From: Ectocarpus siliculosus
Lineage: Eukaryota > Sar > Phaeophyceae > Ectocarpales > Ectocarpaceae
Direction of reading: 5' to 3'
Assembly (NCBI GenBank): GCA_000310025.1
Contig: FN649729.1
Coordinates: 645,476 to 709,475, forward strand
DNA length: 64,000 nucleotides
How positions within the stretch are numbered: position 1 is the first letter of the stretch; each line of letters opens with the position of its first letter. A program made the position numbers and the translations under genes. Of the stretch, positions 48,023 to 58,704 are shown piece after piece. Under the pieces are notes generated by a model, which was not told where the DNA came from, searched no databases, and worked only from the letters and a program-made list of their open reading frames with translations.

Positions 48023-50615
48023 TCAATGAGATGGGTCGTCGAGGCCGTCGAAGGCTTCCAGGCCCTTTTCTCCGCCGTGACGTGCTACGAGCGCCACCTT
48101 CAGCACCTCCTTGATCTGGTCGCGAAGCGCCAGAGCATCGAAGCGGGAGGATAGAAGCACGTCGTCGGAAGCCCCGCACCAGTCCAGCATGTGTCGGAAC
48201 ACGCGATCTCGTACCCGGAAGTCCATGTACTGCGACGCGACTGCCAATGACGGCTCGAGGTGGTACACCTAATGATCACAGCAGTTGAAATGAAAAAGTG
48301 GGCGCGAGGTTGTTGTTCTTGTCTTCACTTTAACCAACCGTTCCGATCTCCCTATCCATACTGACCTGATCTAATTTTTGACGCGGTCGATTCCCGTGGT
48401 CACAGGCTAACTTACCCTGAAAAATGTATACTCGAATAAAAAAGCGAGGTACGTTGGCTATTTGCCGTTTGATCATCCCGTACAGCCATCCCAGCTGGCA
48501 ACCATCGATATTCTGCATAAATCTTTCGTCAGATCCACCAGTTATTGGTCGGTAACACTGCTGTTTGAGTTCTCTCTTACAACCATGTATCAAATGTTCA
48601 CAATTCAATTTGGCACGACTATTCACCAGTGGTGAATCGATTGAATTGTTTCCTGTCGCGGCAAGCATTGACGCAGGGCATGACTTGTCTATTTACAGCC
48701 GTTGACGCCAGCTTATGTGCTATGAGATATGAAGGGATTGACGTGGTCCACAGCAATCGTTGCGACAGAAGACATTGGCTGCATCCAAACGCAACAGCAG
48801 CTGGTGTGTGTGAGCATCCACGTTCAGCAGTCCTGGCAACCTACAAAGGACAACACAAGGGTTCGAAGTAGCAAGGTTTTTCATGTGCGAACTGTAGCAG
48901 CAAGGAACAGGGCCCAACCAACAGCAGCAGCACGCTGTTTTATTGGTGCCAGACGCCCGCGAAGAAACCACGGGCTCCGATGCTGATGTGTTTACTACTT
49001 TACATTGATATTGTAAGCGTTTGGTGTTTCGCGTTTGGTGCCAAACGCGGGATGAAACATCTCACTCAGCTACATATCAGTGCCCGGGATGAAACCGACA
49101 ACAATTCTGAACGGACCACATCCCGACAACCGAATCGAAGCTCATTGCCGTGCGTACCGAATATTCACCACTCCCCATCTCGTTGCGTCATACGTCTAAC
49201 AGTGTGTCTGGAGATAGCACGGGTATGTTCCACACATGCATACAAACCACACCCACAAACGAGGCCTTCGCTTGCCCACATAGATCTATACCTGGTGCCA
49301 ATGACGAGGCGGTATAAGAACAAGTTCCCCCGCCTCCTGTACTCCACTGACAGCGTGCTGCATGACCTCTTGCCCCTCTCCCGCTGTCGGCCAAGACGCC
49401 GTGGCTGCTCCGTGCTGGTAGAGGTCCACGTTGCTCTGCCATCCCGCCGAGACGTTGTGGGAGCCGAAGGCATTCGGGGCCAAGCGGTAGGTTCCAAGAG
49501 AGGAATCCAGGTCGGCCAATGGAGGCAGGAACGTCCATAGCTTCCGGCCCTCGAGAAGAACGTTCCAGCCCATCCACTCCATGGGGTCGCTGTGGAGAAA
49601 CGAGCGCGCGCCCACGCCGCCCACGATGGTACACAGGTTTTGGGGCCTGACGGAAGGAGGGAAAAGCTGAAACTCGTCTGTCCCAAGGAGGTCCTGCGGC
49701 TTCTCGAGCAGGGCACCGAGTTCGGGGCGAGCTTGTGGAAAGTCGAGGAGGTGCTCGTCCAGCAGATACCTGACGCACAAGGCGAACGACAGTTTTGGTG
49801 CGTGCGTGGTGGCATGATGGCGGAACGGAGAGGTCTCCTCGCACAAGCCAGGGGTGTCCACTATTGTTTGCTGGTGGGAGTGCGCGGGAAACGTTGGTTG
49901 CTTCTGCTCGTAGGAATTTCGGGTGGAGCCCGGGTCTCGCTTGGAGTATAACGTGCGATCTCCAGCCTTTCCAAAACCATCGGCACAGGGCAGAAGAAAG
50001 TAATTCGGCCTTGAATGGAAGCTCATCGGTGGCCTAGCCTATGGTGTGCATACGCTACTAGCAAACGCCTGCTCACCAGCTCTCGTTGTGAGTGCTCTCG
50101 TCCTGTAGGCGTTTCACAAAGTCCATGAGGCTTGCCTCGAACACCTCGCTGCGACCGCTCTCGTTGTCGCGTATTTGAAAAGCACAAGTTTCCTCCCCCA
50201 AGTCTTGCAGCAGCCCGTCGCACCACGACTCACAGTCCGGCGAGGAAAGCACCCCTGTCAAGATGCACGGCCGGGAGAAGTCGACAAGGTCGGCCACTTG
50301 CGCTCGGGAGAGGCCGGTCACGTCTATTCGCGGTAACGAGGCCGGGACATCGCCATCATGATCTACTGTTCTCGAAGAAGCGTGACCATCAGCACTCGAT
50401 GCGGAGAGTGTGCCTGGTCGAGGCCTTCTCTTCGCGTGCGAGCTAAAAACGGCTCGGCGTCGTCTCCTTGCCCCACCGGCGACTGCAGCAGCGGCAGCCG
50501 CAGGAGGAGGAGCACAAGCCTGAAACCGTGTCGGGCTCTTCCCCTGTGGCAATATGTTGAAGGCCCGGGTTTCCACAAGGGTCATAAGCGGTAACCCTAC
50601 GCCTAGCCACAGCAT
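48023..50615 (-). CDS. JmjC/cupin-type 2-oxoglutarate oxygenase, 3 exons
   Basis: Exons in order of transcription: 50615-50077, 49769-49292, 48268-48023. Both introns are GT-AG and both junctions keep frame. The model starting at 50615 gives 420 aa; an ATG at 50861 in the same frame would give 502 aa. The domain lies at ~180-385. Fe(II) ligands are H239 and D241 in SFLHSDPMEW and H338 in PPRHWHQ; the 2-oxoglutarate lysine is probably the K of EGRKLWTFLPP. The C-terminal part (VYHLEPSLAVASQY) matches the strand after the third ligand in this superfamily. This architecture fits the FIH/JMJD5-like hydroxylases (Cupin_8) rather than multidomain histone demethylases; no PHD or zinc finger is seen. 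The 50615 start is preferred because it exposes a hydrophobic leader (MLWLGVGLPLMTLVETRAF) resembling a secretory or plastid presequence. Substrate unknown. Confidence 0.85.
48305..48440 (+). repeat. Dispersed repeat R2, full copy
   Basis: Same block order as at 45575: TTGTTGTTCTTGTCTTCACT, CCGTTCCGATCTCCCTATCC, GACGCGGTCGATTCCCGTGG, TCACAGGCTAACTTACCCTG, ACTCGAATAAA. It lies in the intron of the JmjC gene just upstream of its last exon (48023-48268). Confidence 0.7.
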
Positions 50616-50861
50616 GGCCTTCAAGCCTGCTTTGTGGGCGCTGGTACGTGCCGTGCAGGGAAAAATAGGGTACACCACTGGTACACCGCAGCGGTCGCGG
50701 GACTGTTGTGAACTTGATTGCGTGGCAAAACGCCTCCACGCGTTCATTTTTGGATTTCTCTTTTCACCCCCTGTTCGAGCGGTGAGCGGCCGTGCGGCCG
50801 TGCATGCACATCTGAATTTTCTCCACATCCCCATTAGAAGCTGAACATGCTGGGCGTCCAT

Positions 50862-52005
50862 CTACAGTATTCCATACTGCGCTTGCGCACATTGTAGAAA
50901 GAGCCGGTGCGACTACTGCTTCATGCGCATAGAAAACGACGGACAAGGTATCTCGGCGCGCGAGTGTAACACGATTTGTATGCGGTTGTATGCATGAGAG
51001 GCCTCCTTCTCTGCGCTTTCGCCTCACGCCAACAGCTTAGAGCATCGGTACGATCGCGCTGCCGTTAACATAGACCACATCAGCCAATGTGGGTTTCCTC
51101 ACAGAAACAAAGATGATGCTGTTGCCTATAGTCCTAAAAAAAAAACACGTCTGACATCTGACCAGCAACTCCGCTTCGACACTTCGGAGGCAAAGAAACG
51201 AGCTTCCATGGCCAAAGGTCAACCTCTCAAAAGACATAAAATGCAGCCTATAGGAGCAAGGGGCAAGGGAACCCCAAACCACTGGAATAGGGTCGATTCC
51301 CCCACGCTGGAGCTGAACCACAAAAATACATTTCTCACATCTCTAGTAGTGTACCGCGAAGCCGACGGGGACATGCTGATCGCCGCGTCTCGGTTGGCAC
51401 TGCCGGCCATCGTTACGAACAAAGCCTTCTATTTTTGCTGGATACTGCAAACCTCTCTTCAAGGCACCTTGTACCACATGGCATACCCTTTCCCAACATA
51501 GTCATAATACAAAACGCCCCAAAGACTAGAGAAAAGAGAAGTCCATTAGTGCTTCGAAATCGCTCGAAGAGGCACGCCTCCTGTCATGACACTACCTGCC
51601 GCCCAGCTGCTGCTGCTGCGACTGGTGTCTGCTGCCGCCGCACGCGGCGTTTTAGGACAATCAGACTACATACATGTGCACGTTGTTCCATGCTAAGCTC
51701 CCCCTCTGCAACAAAGGCGTGGGAAGATCTCGAAAGAAAACAAGAGAACTCGGCGAGATCAACGGGCGGTATCCGATCCCACGAGGGGCATCGAGACCCC
51801 ACACACGACATGAGACGACCACAGAAGATGCCCCAGCTCCTCCCAGCAGCAACAATCAAAACAAGAAAAGCCGGCCGTTGCAACGTCAACTCTAGATGAA
51901 CACTGCTGTATGAGACAAGTAGGCTAAGTCGCGGCAAAATTCGATTCCCAACATCAAAACAAACAATTCAGCAGATTTGGAGGGGGGGTTCCTACACCGG
52001 CGCTT
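50862..52005. other. Spacer upstream of the JmjC gene
   Basis: Expected to hold the JmjC promoter and the 3' UTR of the repeat-protein gene, both transcribed leftward. Only short overlapping frames are visible. No promoter element could be identified with confidence. Confidence 0.4.
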
Positions 52006-55000
52006 TCAGCCGCCCGCCTGAAGCTCCAAAACCTGGGCCTGCAACGCCGCGATGCGCTCAGCCGACTGAGCGCGCGCGGTTGCGGCGGCCTCTTCGAGAG
52101 CCTGTCACATGCCAACGTCACCACACCACGGCAAAACGGGATGAAAAGCAGATCTGTCAGCGAAACGCGAAACAAACCGGCTAGATAATCAGACAACTTA
52201 CCGCACCATGAGCATGAGCGCATGGTCATATCAGCATGAAAGCGCACACGTAAGCGCGACAAGAGGGGAGTGCAGGGGGTGTAGTCCGAGTCGAAACCAC
52301 TTCATGCAGTGCCAACACGAGCATCCGATTTCGTTGGCTTGGGGTTCGCAACCAAACACTGATTTGCTGCACGGTGTACCTTAGTCTGAAACGGTGGACC
52401 CCTAGGCAGAGAAAGCAAACATGTCATCTTTCGTCGGCAGCAAGCAACGAGTCGGGTTGATTCGTCCCGTTCGGCTACTTCGAAGCAAAGTCTCCACTTA
52501 ACGCCACGCAGCACGTAGCCATGTACGAGCACACGAGGGAAAATTGCTCGCAAAGTGTTCAGCTGCTGGCCGCGTTTCAACTACCAGAAATTTGTGCGCA
52601 AAAATTGTTGGGCAAAAATAAACATCTCACCGCTCTATGTTGGTCACTCAGCAAGTGTGAGCCGGCGATTCAGTCCCAAAAACTGCGCGATGGGGTTGCG
52701 GACCCATGTTTGGAAGGGGGGAAGTTTGGAGTGCTAGCGGGGTAACTAGTCGTCCGCTAGACTGCCGTTGGCCCCCTTACACCACACCCTCAATAGCACC
52801 CGGGCACAAGATGAAACAGACAGAGACTTAATATCACATCTCACACAAAAAAAAGCTTTGTTCAACCTCACATTCTGCTTGTCGCTGGAAGCCTTGACCA
52901 TATATTCCTGGGTGAAGCGCCTGAGTTCATCCGCCTCAGCGGCTAGCGTTAGCACGTCCTTCTCCAACTTCGCGACCTGCGCCTTACCGGCCGCCCCGGC
53001 ATCGCCGCTCCTGTTGTGGTTGTTTAGAAAATGACCAGCTCAGAGAGAAAAACACAAAATCCGTGCGACTGAATAGCCAGGCGTCCACAGACAAGCGGCC
53101 AGGCCGACAAAAAAAAGCTGCTACGAAGCATGTTACAGCCTAACCACCTAGACAAAAAACAAGAATGACGTTTCTTAAGGAGACACACCACTCCAAGTAG
53201 AACAAAAGTTGGCGTGCCGAACATGGAGTGTTTCATAATGTTGATCCGTGGTTGAGTGACCGTAGACTGGCAGGCCAGACCACAGCGAAAGGAGGCTCAC
53301 TTACCGGCTCATGTAGCCGAGGAAGCTTTCCTGCAGGCTCTCCCGCAGCTGCTCCTCCGCCGCAAGCCTCACCTTTGACCTGACGAGAAAACGCGCGGGC
53401 AAGAATGGGACCGAACGTCACGGCAAGAGGCGGCGCGGGCGGCATGCCCAGTCGTTACGGCGACCGGGACCAAAAAAGAAAGGGCGAAAAAGAGTACACA
53501 GCGATAACGCCTGGTCTGCGTCTGTGCCCTGGGTGCTGGTAGAGGCCCCGTAGAGCCACGGAGCTCCATCGGACTGCATGAGCCATCGACGAGCTAATAG
53601 TGACGACTCCAAGATACTGCCCGATAAACGCGCAAGCACTTCCACCACCGAGCTAGCAGTCAGCGCTCGTCACTTGTATATACGTGTAGAACAATGTACA
53701 GCACATGGCTCAGCAAATCTGCTTTGTCTCCAGATCCACAAAGACATCATTCACCTGGACAGCTCCGCTTCTAGCACAGCGTTGGACTGCTTGAGTTCGT
53801 TGCTCGCCCACAGAGACTTCAAGAGGTAGTCCTGGAAACTTCGTCGGTTTGACACCACCTGCTCGAGACAGGCAGGTGACGTCAGAAGGTGGACTATCAT
53901 GGATGGCATAGGAAGGTCCCTTCAAAACTTGGCAGCAGGACAAGCGAACAGACGTAAACTCGAGATGGGTTTTCCCATGTTTGATGTTTTGAAACAGCGA
54001 GGGACCGAACCATATTCTAAGGCGCACACGACGCAACACAACAGGAAGGGGCGGGTCATGGACGGATGCATTGGGCTACCAAAACATTCTAAGGCGCACA
54101 CGATGCAACACAACAGGACGGGGCGGGTCATGGACGGATGAGTGAGCTACCAAAAATAAAGCATGGACAACAGTTACGTCAACAACCTTTCTCACCCCCG
54201 ACCAACGCACACAGAGAGGCACCAGCACCAGCAACGATACACAGCCGCTCATCATACCTACAACCCTCTCGCTATTCTTGATCTCACCATGCTCCTGAGC
54301 TCCGCAACATCGTCCGTCAAAAACTCGTCCGCTAGGGGGTCATCGCCCGCACCGCCGCTCTCGGCAGAAGCCTCATCAGCAGCAGCCGCACTGGCGGCGG
54401 CGTCCAAGCCGCCGGCCGTGGCAAACCCAGCCGCCGCCCCCGCGACCGCGATCGCTCCCGCATCCGCCCCCGCCACGCGCTCCTTCTCCTCGCTCCCCCA
54501 CCGGGCCTCCCAGCCCGGACGCCCCGATCGGGCGGCGTAGGCAGGGTGCGAGTCCTCCGCGTCCGGCAACGCCGTTTTCCCGCTAGCTGTGGGAGCACCG
54601 GCGGTAGAAGTCGCCGCAATCATCCTCGCCGGTTCCTCGGAGCCCCACCTGGCCTCCCACCCGGGCCTCTGTGCACGAGCTGCAACCAAACGGCACGTAC
54701 AAGGGACACAATTGACAGGATAGGCAAGAACGAGTACAAGCGTCGGAGTGGTGTGCGGGCCAGGCAGGAGAGAGGTCAGGGGCGAAGGTGGTGGCTTATC
54801 ATACACCACCTATAGTAGCTCCTCCCACACGGGCCTCTGTGCCAGGGCTAAGAAAGGAACCGGGGGGTTACGTACGGTGCACACACACGCACGGGGAGTG
54901 GTGCCACAAGACAAAAGACACTAAAGAAACGAAAGGAGGGCTCGGAGTTGGTTAGGGAATGGCGGAAGCGGAGAAAGGACCTGGGGCGCGCACAAGAGTG

Positions 55001-58000
55001 GTATGTGCCACGTGTGTTTGCGGGGTTGGTGAACAAGCGGGGGATCATGTACCACGGAAAAGTAACCGGAATAAGTACTAACGGTTGGTATGTCCCACCT
55101 CGTCGCGCACGGGACGAACAGGACTTCACGGGTACCCTTGGCCTTGGACTCATACCTCCGAAACGCGGACAACGTCCTCTCTCAATTCGGCGCGCCCACA
55201 TCGCCTTTGCTCACCTGCGTAGGCCGGGTGAACATCTGCCGGCGGGGAGGCTGCGGTGCTCTGTGCCTGAGCGCTAGCCGCGGGCCCGGGGGGCGTAGGA
55301 GTTGCCGTCGCCGCAGTCATCCTGGCCGGTTCCTCGGACCCCCACCTTTCCTCCCAACCGGGGCGCTGCGTACGAGCTGCAACACACGGCACAGGACAGA
55401 GGCACGGGTTGAGACGGGATAGACACAGCGGAGTCAAGCAGCGTTGTACATAGGAGTCCATACGTCAGAGTTGTACGCGGGCCGTGAAGGTCTGGGGGTA
55501 AACCGGCAAACATGATGCCTTCATAATCTACCTCCTTTAGTTTAACACCTCACCCAGTGCGTCGAACAACAACGAAAAGCCCGGGAGAAGAATAGGCGGT
55601 CGGGCAGTGAAGCTATCAAGGGCCTGACAGCGGAATTGCCCTCCTCTTATTGTAGAAATATACAAAACATGTTTGAATACACCATTTTCTCCCGACCATA
55701 TATTTGTATATTTGCCTTTCCCCCTCCCAATCACCCTTCCGCAGAATCTGCGCCCGACCCCCCCCCCCCTCCGGCTTGCCTGCGTAGGCCGGGTGCACAT
55801 CTGCTGGGGCCGCCGGTGTGCCCAGAGCCTGCGTGGCAACCTCGGCCGGGGCTGACGTAGAGCCTGCCCCTGCCACAGTCATGGTCTTTCGGGCCGGCTC
55901 CTCCGCTCCCCACCGTTCCTCCCACCCAGGGCGCTGCGTACGAGCTGCCACAAGCGGCATAAAAAAGGGGTACAGACACGAGTTGAGACAGAATGGTCAA
56001 CGAAGCCAAGCAGCTTTGTACCAAGTCCACGTGTCGGATATGTACGCAGGCAATGAAGGAAGGACGTCTGGGGTGAAACCGGCAAACATGATGGCTTCTT
56101 CATCATTTACCACCTCAAGTTGAACACCCCACCCAGCGCATCACAAAACAACCAACAAACACGGAAGGCCGCTACGCGATCAGGCAGTGAAGCAAGGGCC
56201 TGACAGCGGAATGCTCCTTGTCTTGTTAATAGTCTGATAAGGCTACGTTATGTCTATGAGTGCATTCCCCGCTCAATTAGAGGACACCTGTAACGGTCAG
56301 TTAGCTTGTGACCACGGGAATCGACCGAGTCAAGTGTTGTGTCAGTACACGGACAGAAGGTACTGGGCAGAGAGATCCGAACGGCTTATAATGTGAAGAC
56401 AACCAAACAACAACCTGCCCAATCACCCCTCGTAGAATCCGCACCCGACAGCCCCCCCTCCCCCCCACGAGCTTGCCTGCGTAGGCCGGGTGCACATCTG
56501 CTGGGGCCGCCGCCTTCCCCTGCGCCTGCGGGACAACCTCGGCCGACGCCGACGTCGAAGCTGCTGCCATAGTCTTTCGGGCCGGCTCCTCCATTCCCCA
56601 CCGTTCCTCCCACCCCGGCCGCTGTGCGCGAGCTGCGCGTATGGAAGAAAAGAAGGACGTTCGCCGCAGGAGGGCGGACGAAAAGCAACAAGGACCGGAA
56701 AGAAGGAAGAGGCAAGTTTGGGAAGGTCGTCTATATCGTCTCGTAGAAGTTGTTTGTGTGAACGTTGTTATCAGGGGGACATGTCACGAGGGATAGAACG
56801 GACATCTCGGGGCGAGCTTGCAGCAGGCGGCTGACGACACGTGTGAGAAGAGGTCCGCCTTGCACAATGGAGAACGAAGACGAAAAACGCCACCGTTTCC
56901 GGCTCAAACGCAATGGTGCAGCGGAGGTTGCAACCAAGGCACTTCCTTGTCTGGACAGACGAGTCCTCGGAAAAAGACTACCGTAATCGTCGGCGTCATA
57001 CCCCCCCCCCCCCCCCCCCTTATTTGGGGAAAAGCAGTAAATATTGTTGAGCATGAAGTTGCACGCTCCGTACCCCCCAAACTTCACGCCACATCTCAGC
57101 CCACAGAAAACCACACCCGGGGATAACATTTGTAAAGGCCATTTACGGCTGGGGATTGGTATCTTGTGTGGAATACGGCGCTAACAGCCCCCGTGAAGTG
57201 TCTCTTCGAGGCGGCACCACGCCCCAGGAAGTGCCTCTTCAAGTTGTTCGTCTCCAAGGGGGGGTACGCATGAAAAACCTCTCTCTCTGTGCTCACCAGC
57301 GTAGGCGGGGTGAACCGCTCCGCCGCCAGGCGCACTTGCCGCCGCGACCCTTGACTCCATCGAACTCACGTCCGCCGCCGTAACGGCTGGCGACGCCCGC
57401 GCGGGTTCCTCCGCCCCCCATCTAGCCTCCCACCCGGGGCGCGCCGAACGAGCTGAGTTGAGTTCGATGGGGAAAACGTGCCAAAGATTAGACTAGAACA
57501 AAAAAACTTCGTTTGATTTCACGAAAGGGGATGCAACATTGGCTTGGTTTATGAGTAAGGAGAAAATACTGTCCGCAATGTAAATTCGTCTAAAATCCGT
57601 GGCGGCAACTTGCAACCAAGAAGAAGAGCTGCGACCGAACCGCCCGATGTGGGCACGAGCCACATTTATGTTGGCAAACGCGTACGCATACTGCGTGGTA
57701 CGGGATTGGATTGTTGCAGCAGAAGCAGCGTTCGCACCCGCGTAGCTGGGGTGCTGCGCGGCGCCCCCAGCAAAGCCCATGGACGCCCCTTGTCCAACGC
57801 CCACGAGCACGGGCTCCTCCGCTCGAAACGCCGTAGCTGCTGCAGCTCCCTTGTCGGCATCGGCGGGGGGGGGGAGTGCGGCGAGCTGCGGACGAACGCG
57901 GACGTTGGGGGGGTGTACAGCAGCAGAGCAGTGTGCGTAAAACTGGAGAGGTGCCAGGGATGTATATCGGCAGCCGCACAAAGCTTCGGCATTCTCTGAC

Positions 58001-58704
58001 GATGCGGGAATGTGGCGTGTTTACGGAGCGTGCTACCGTTTGTGGGCGCGGTGCGCTGCGGGGAGTTGTCGTGAACAAGCAGTGGTCAACGTCCCGGGCA
58101 TGTTGATCCGATGAGCATGATCGCTACAGCTGGCGGCACGTTGGTCACACAGGACCGAGCATTAACTCCACGCTAAATAGACGGCAGGCACATGCACCCA
58201 CAGCAGTCTCTGCTACTACGCAGGGTCCTTCCTCGAGCAAAGAGCATGTCGCCACAAAGGTGGTGTACGTTGTAGCTTACATACATTACCTACCGCTGCA
58301 GCAGCGTAGTCTGATGTACAATATTTAGTCGTTACCTTCGACTGGAGGTCCGCTATCTGCTCTTCATAGCCCCGTTGCACCTCCTTCTTGACGGCCTCCA
58401 TCGCCTGCAGACGATTCTCGTGGGCCTTGGCCATAAACTCCGCCATCTGCCTCTTGTACTCCTCGATCCCGTCATCCTCGCCCTCCGCCGCCCGGAGAGA
58501 TGGCAGTCCTCGCCTGCGTCTCCGTTGCTGCTGTTGATGCGGCTGGATCGCTGCTGCTGCTGTTGAGGTGCCGCCTGCTGTGTGGAAGCACGCGGCGTTG
58601 TTGCCGACTACAACTGCTGTCGGCGGGGTGAAACCATTCACGGCGCAGAAGAGACTGGCCACTGCCGCAGCCAGGACAAGGTCGGTCGAGCGAAGGCTCC
58701 CCAT
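52006..58704 (-). CDS. Plastid-targeted coiled-coil protein with six RPGWExRWG repeats, 11 exons, 653 aa
   Basis: Exons in order of transcription: 58704-58336, 57885-57738, 57452-57297, 56632-56477, 55944-55780, 55376-55215, 54679-54288, 53858-53755, 53379-53305, 53010-52872, 52101-52006. All junctions keep frame. Residues 1-24 form a signal peptide ending ...CAVNG, followed by FTPP, the pattern of stramenopile bipartite plastid presequences. Residues ~77-123 form a charged coiled coil (EEYKRQMAEFMAKAHENRL). Residues ~150-440 hold the array: HPxYA-AR-x2-RPGWE[AE]RWGxEEPAR joined by Ala/Ser/Thr/Pro-rich spacers, with six W-motifs. Residues ~517-653 form a second coiled region (RRSFQDYLLKSL, AKLEKDVLTLAAEADEL) ending LELQAGG. 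There are no catalytic motifs and no membrane span after the leader. Two introns start with GC. I do not recognise the family. A scaffold or Rubisco-linker role is an inference; the gene model is firm. Confidence 0.85.
53996..54141 (+). repeat. Two-unit ~72-bp tandem repeat in an intron
   Basis: Units share ATTCTAAGGCGCACACGA, GCAACACAACAGGA and GGGGCGGGTCATGGACGGAT. They lie between exons 54288-54679 and 53755-53858 of the repeat-protein gene and are non-coding. Confidence 0.9.
54817..54849 (-). pseudogene. Relic start of a repeat unit inside an intron
   Basis: On the minus strand this reads ALAQRPVWEEL in the register of the array's AR-x2-RPGWEER. The DNA (CCTGGCACAGAGGCCCGTGT) differs from the active exon 54679 start (CTCGTGCACAGAGGCCCGGG) by a few bases. 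No RWGxEEPAR continuation or HPAYA end follows. It is most simply a decayed unit. Confidence 0.55.
55775..55780 (-). other. GC splice donor (GCAG|gcaagc)
   Basis: The exon 55944-55780 ends TACGCAG and is followed by gcaagc. GC-AG introns usually have exactly this strong context (AG|GCAAG). Reading it as spliced keeps frame into the next exon at 55376. The neighbouring exon 56632-56477 has the identical GCAG|gcaagc junction. Confidence 0.7.
56283..56425 (-). repeat. Dispersed repeat R2, inverted copy
   Basis: On the minus strand: TTGTTTGGTTGTCTTCACAT, CCGTTCGGATCTCTCTGCCC, GACTCGGTCGATTCCCGTGG, TCACAAGCTAACTGACCGTT. Same block order as the copies at 45575 and 48305 in the opposite orientation. 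It lies in the intron between exons 56632-56477 and 55944-55780. Confidence 0.7.

Larger units (their letters stand above)
54288..57885 (-). repeat. Array of duplicated repeat-coding exons
   Basis: Exons 57452-57297, 56632-56477, 55944-55780 and 55376-55215 are 156, 156, 165 and 162 nt. All start with CT and end with G after a TAC codon (phase 1 on both sides), so each inserts or removes 52-55 residues without breaking frame. Exon 54679-54288 holds two units; their join (TAC GCC GCC CGA TCG at ~54539-54525) sits exactly where the other units carry an intron. Intron sequence is duplicated too: 55385-55640 aligns with 55950-56215 (shared ACCGGCAAACATGATG, CAGTGAAGC...AAGGGCCTGACAGCGGAAT). This is tandem duplication of exon plus intron. 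Confidence 0.85.
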
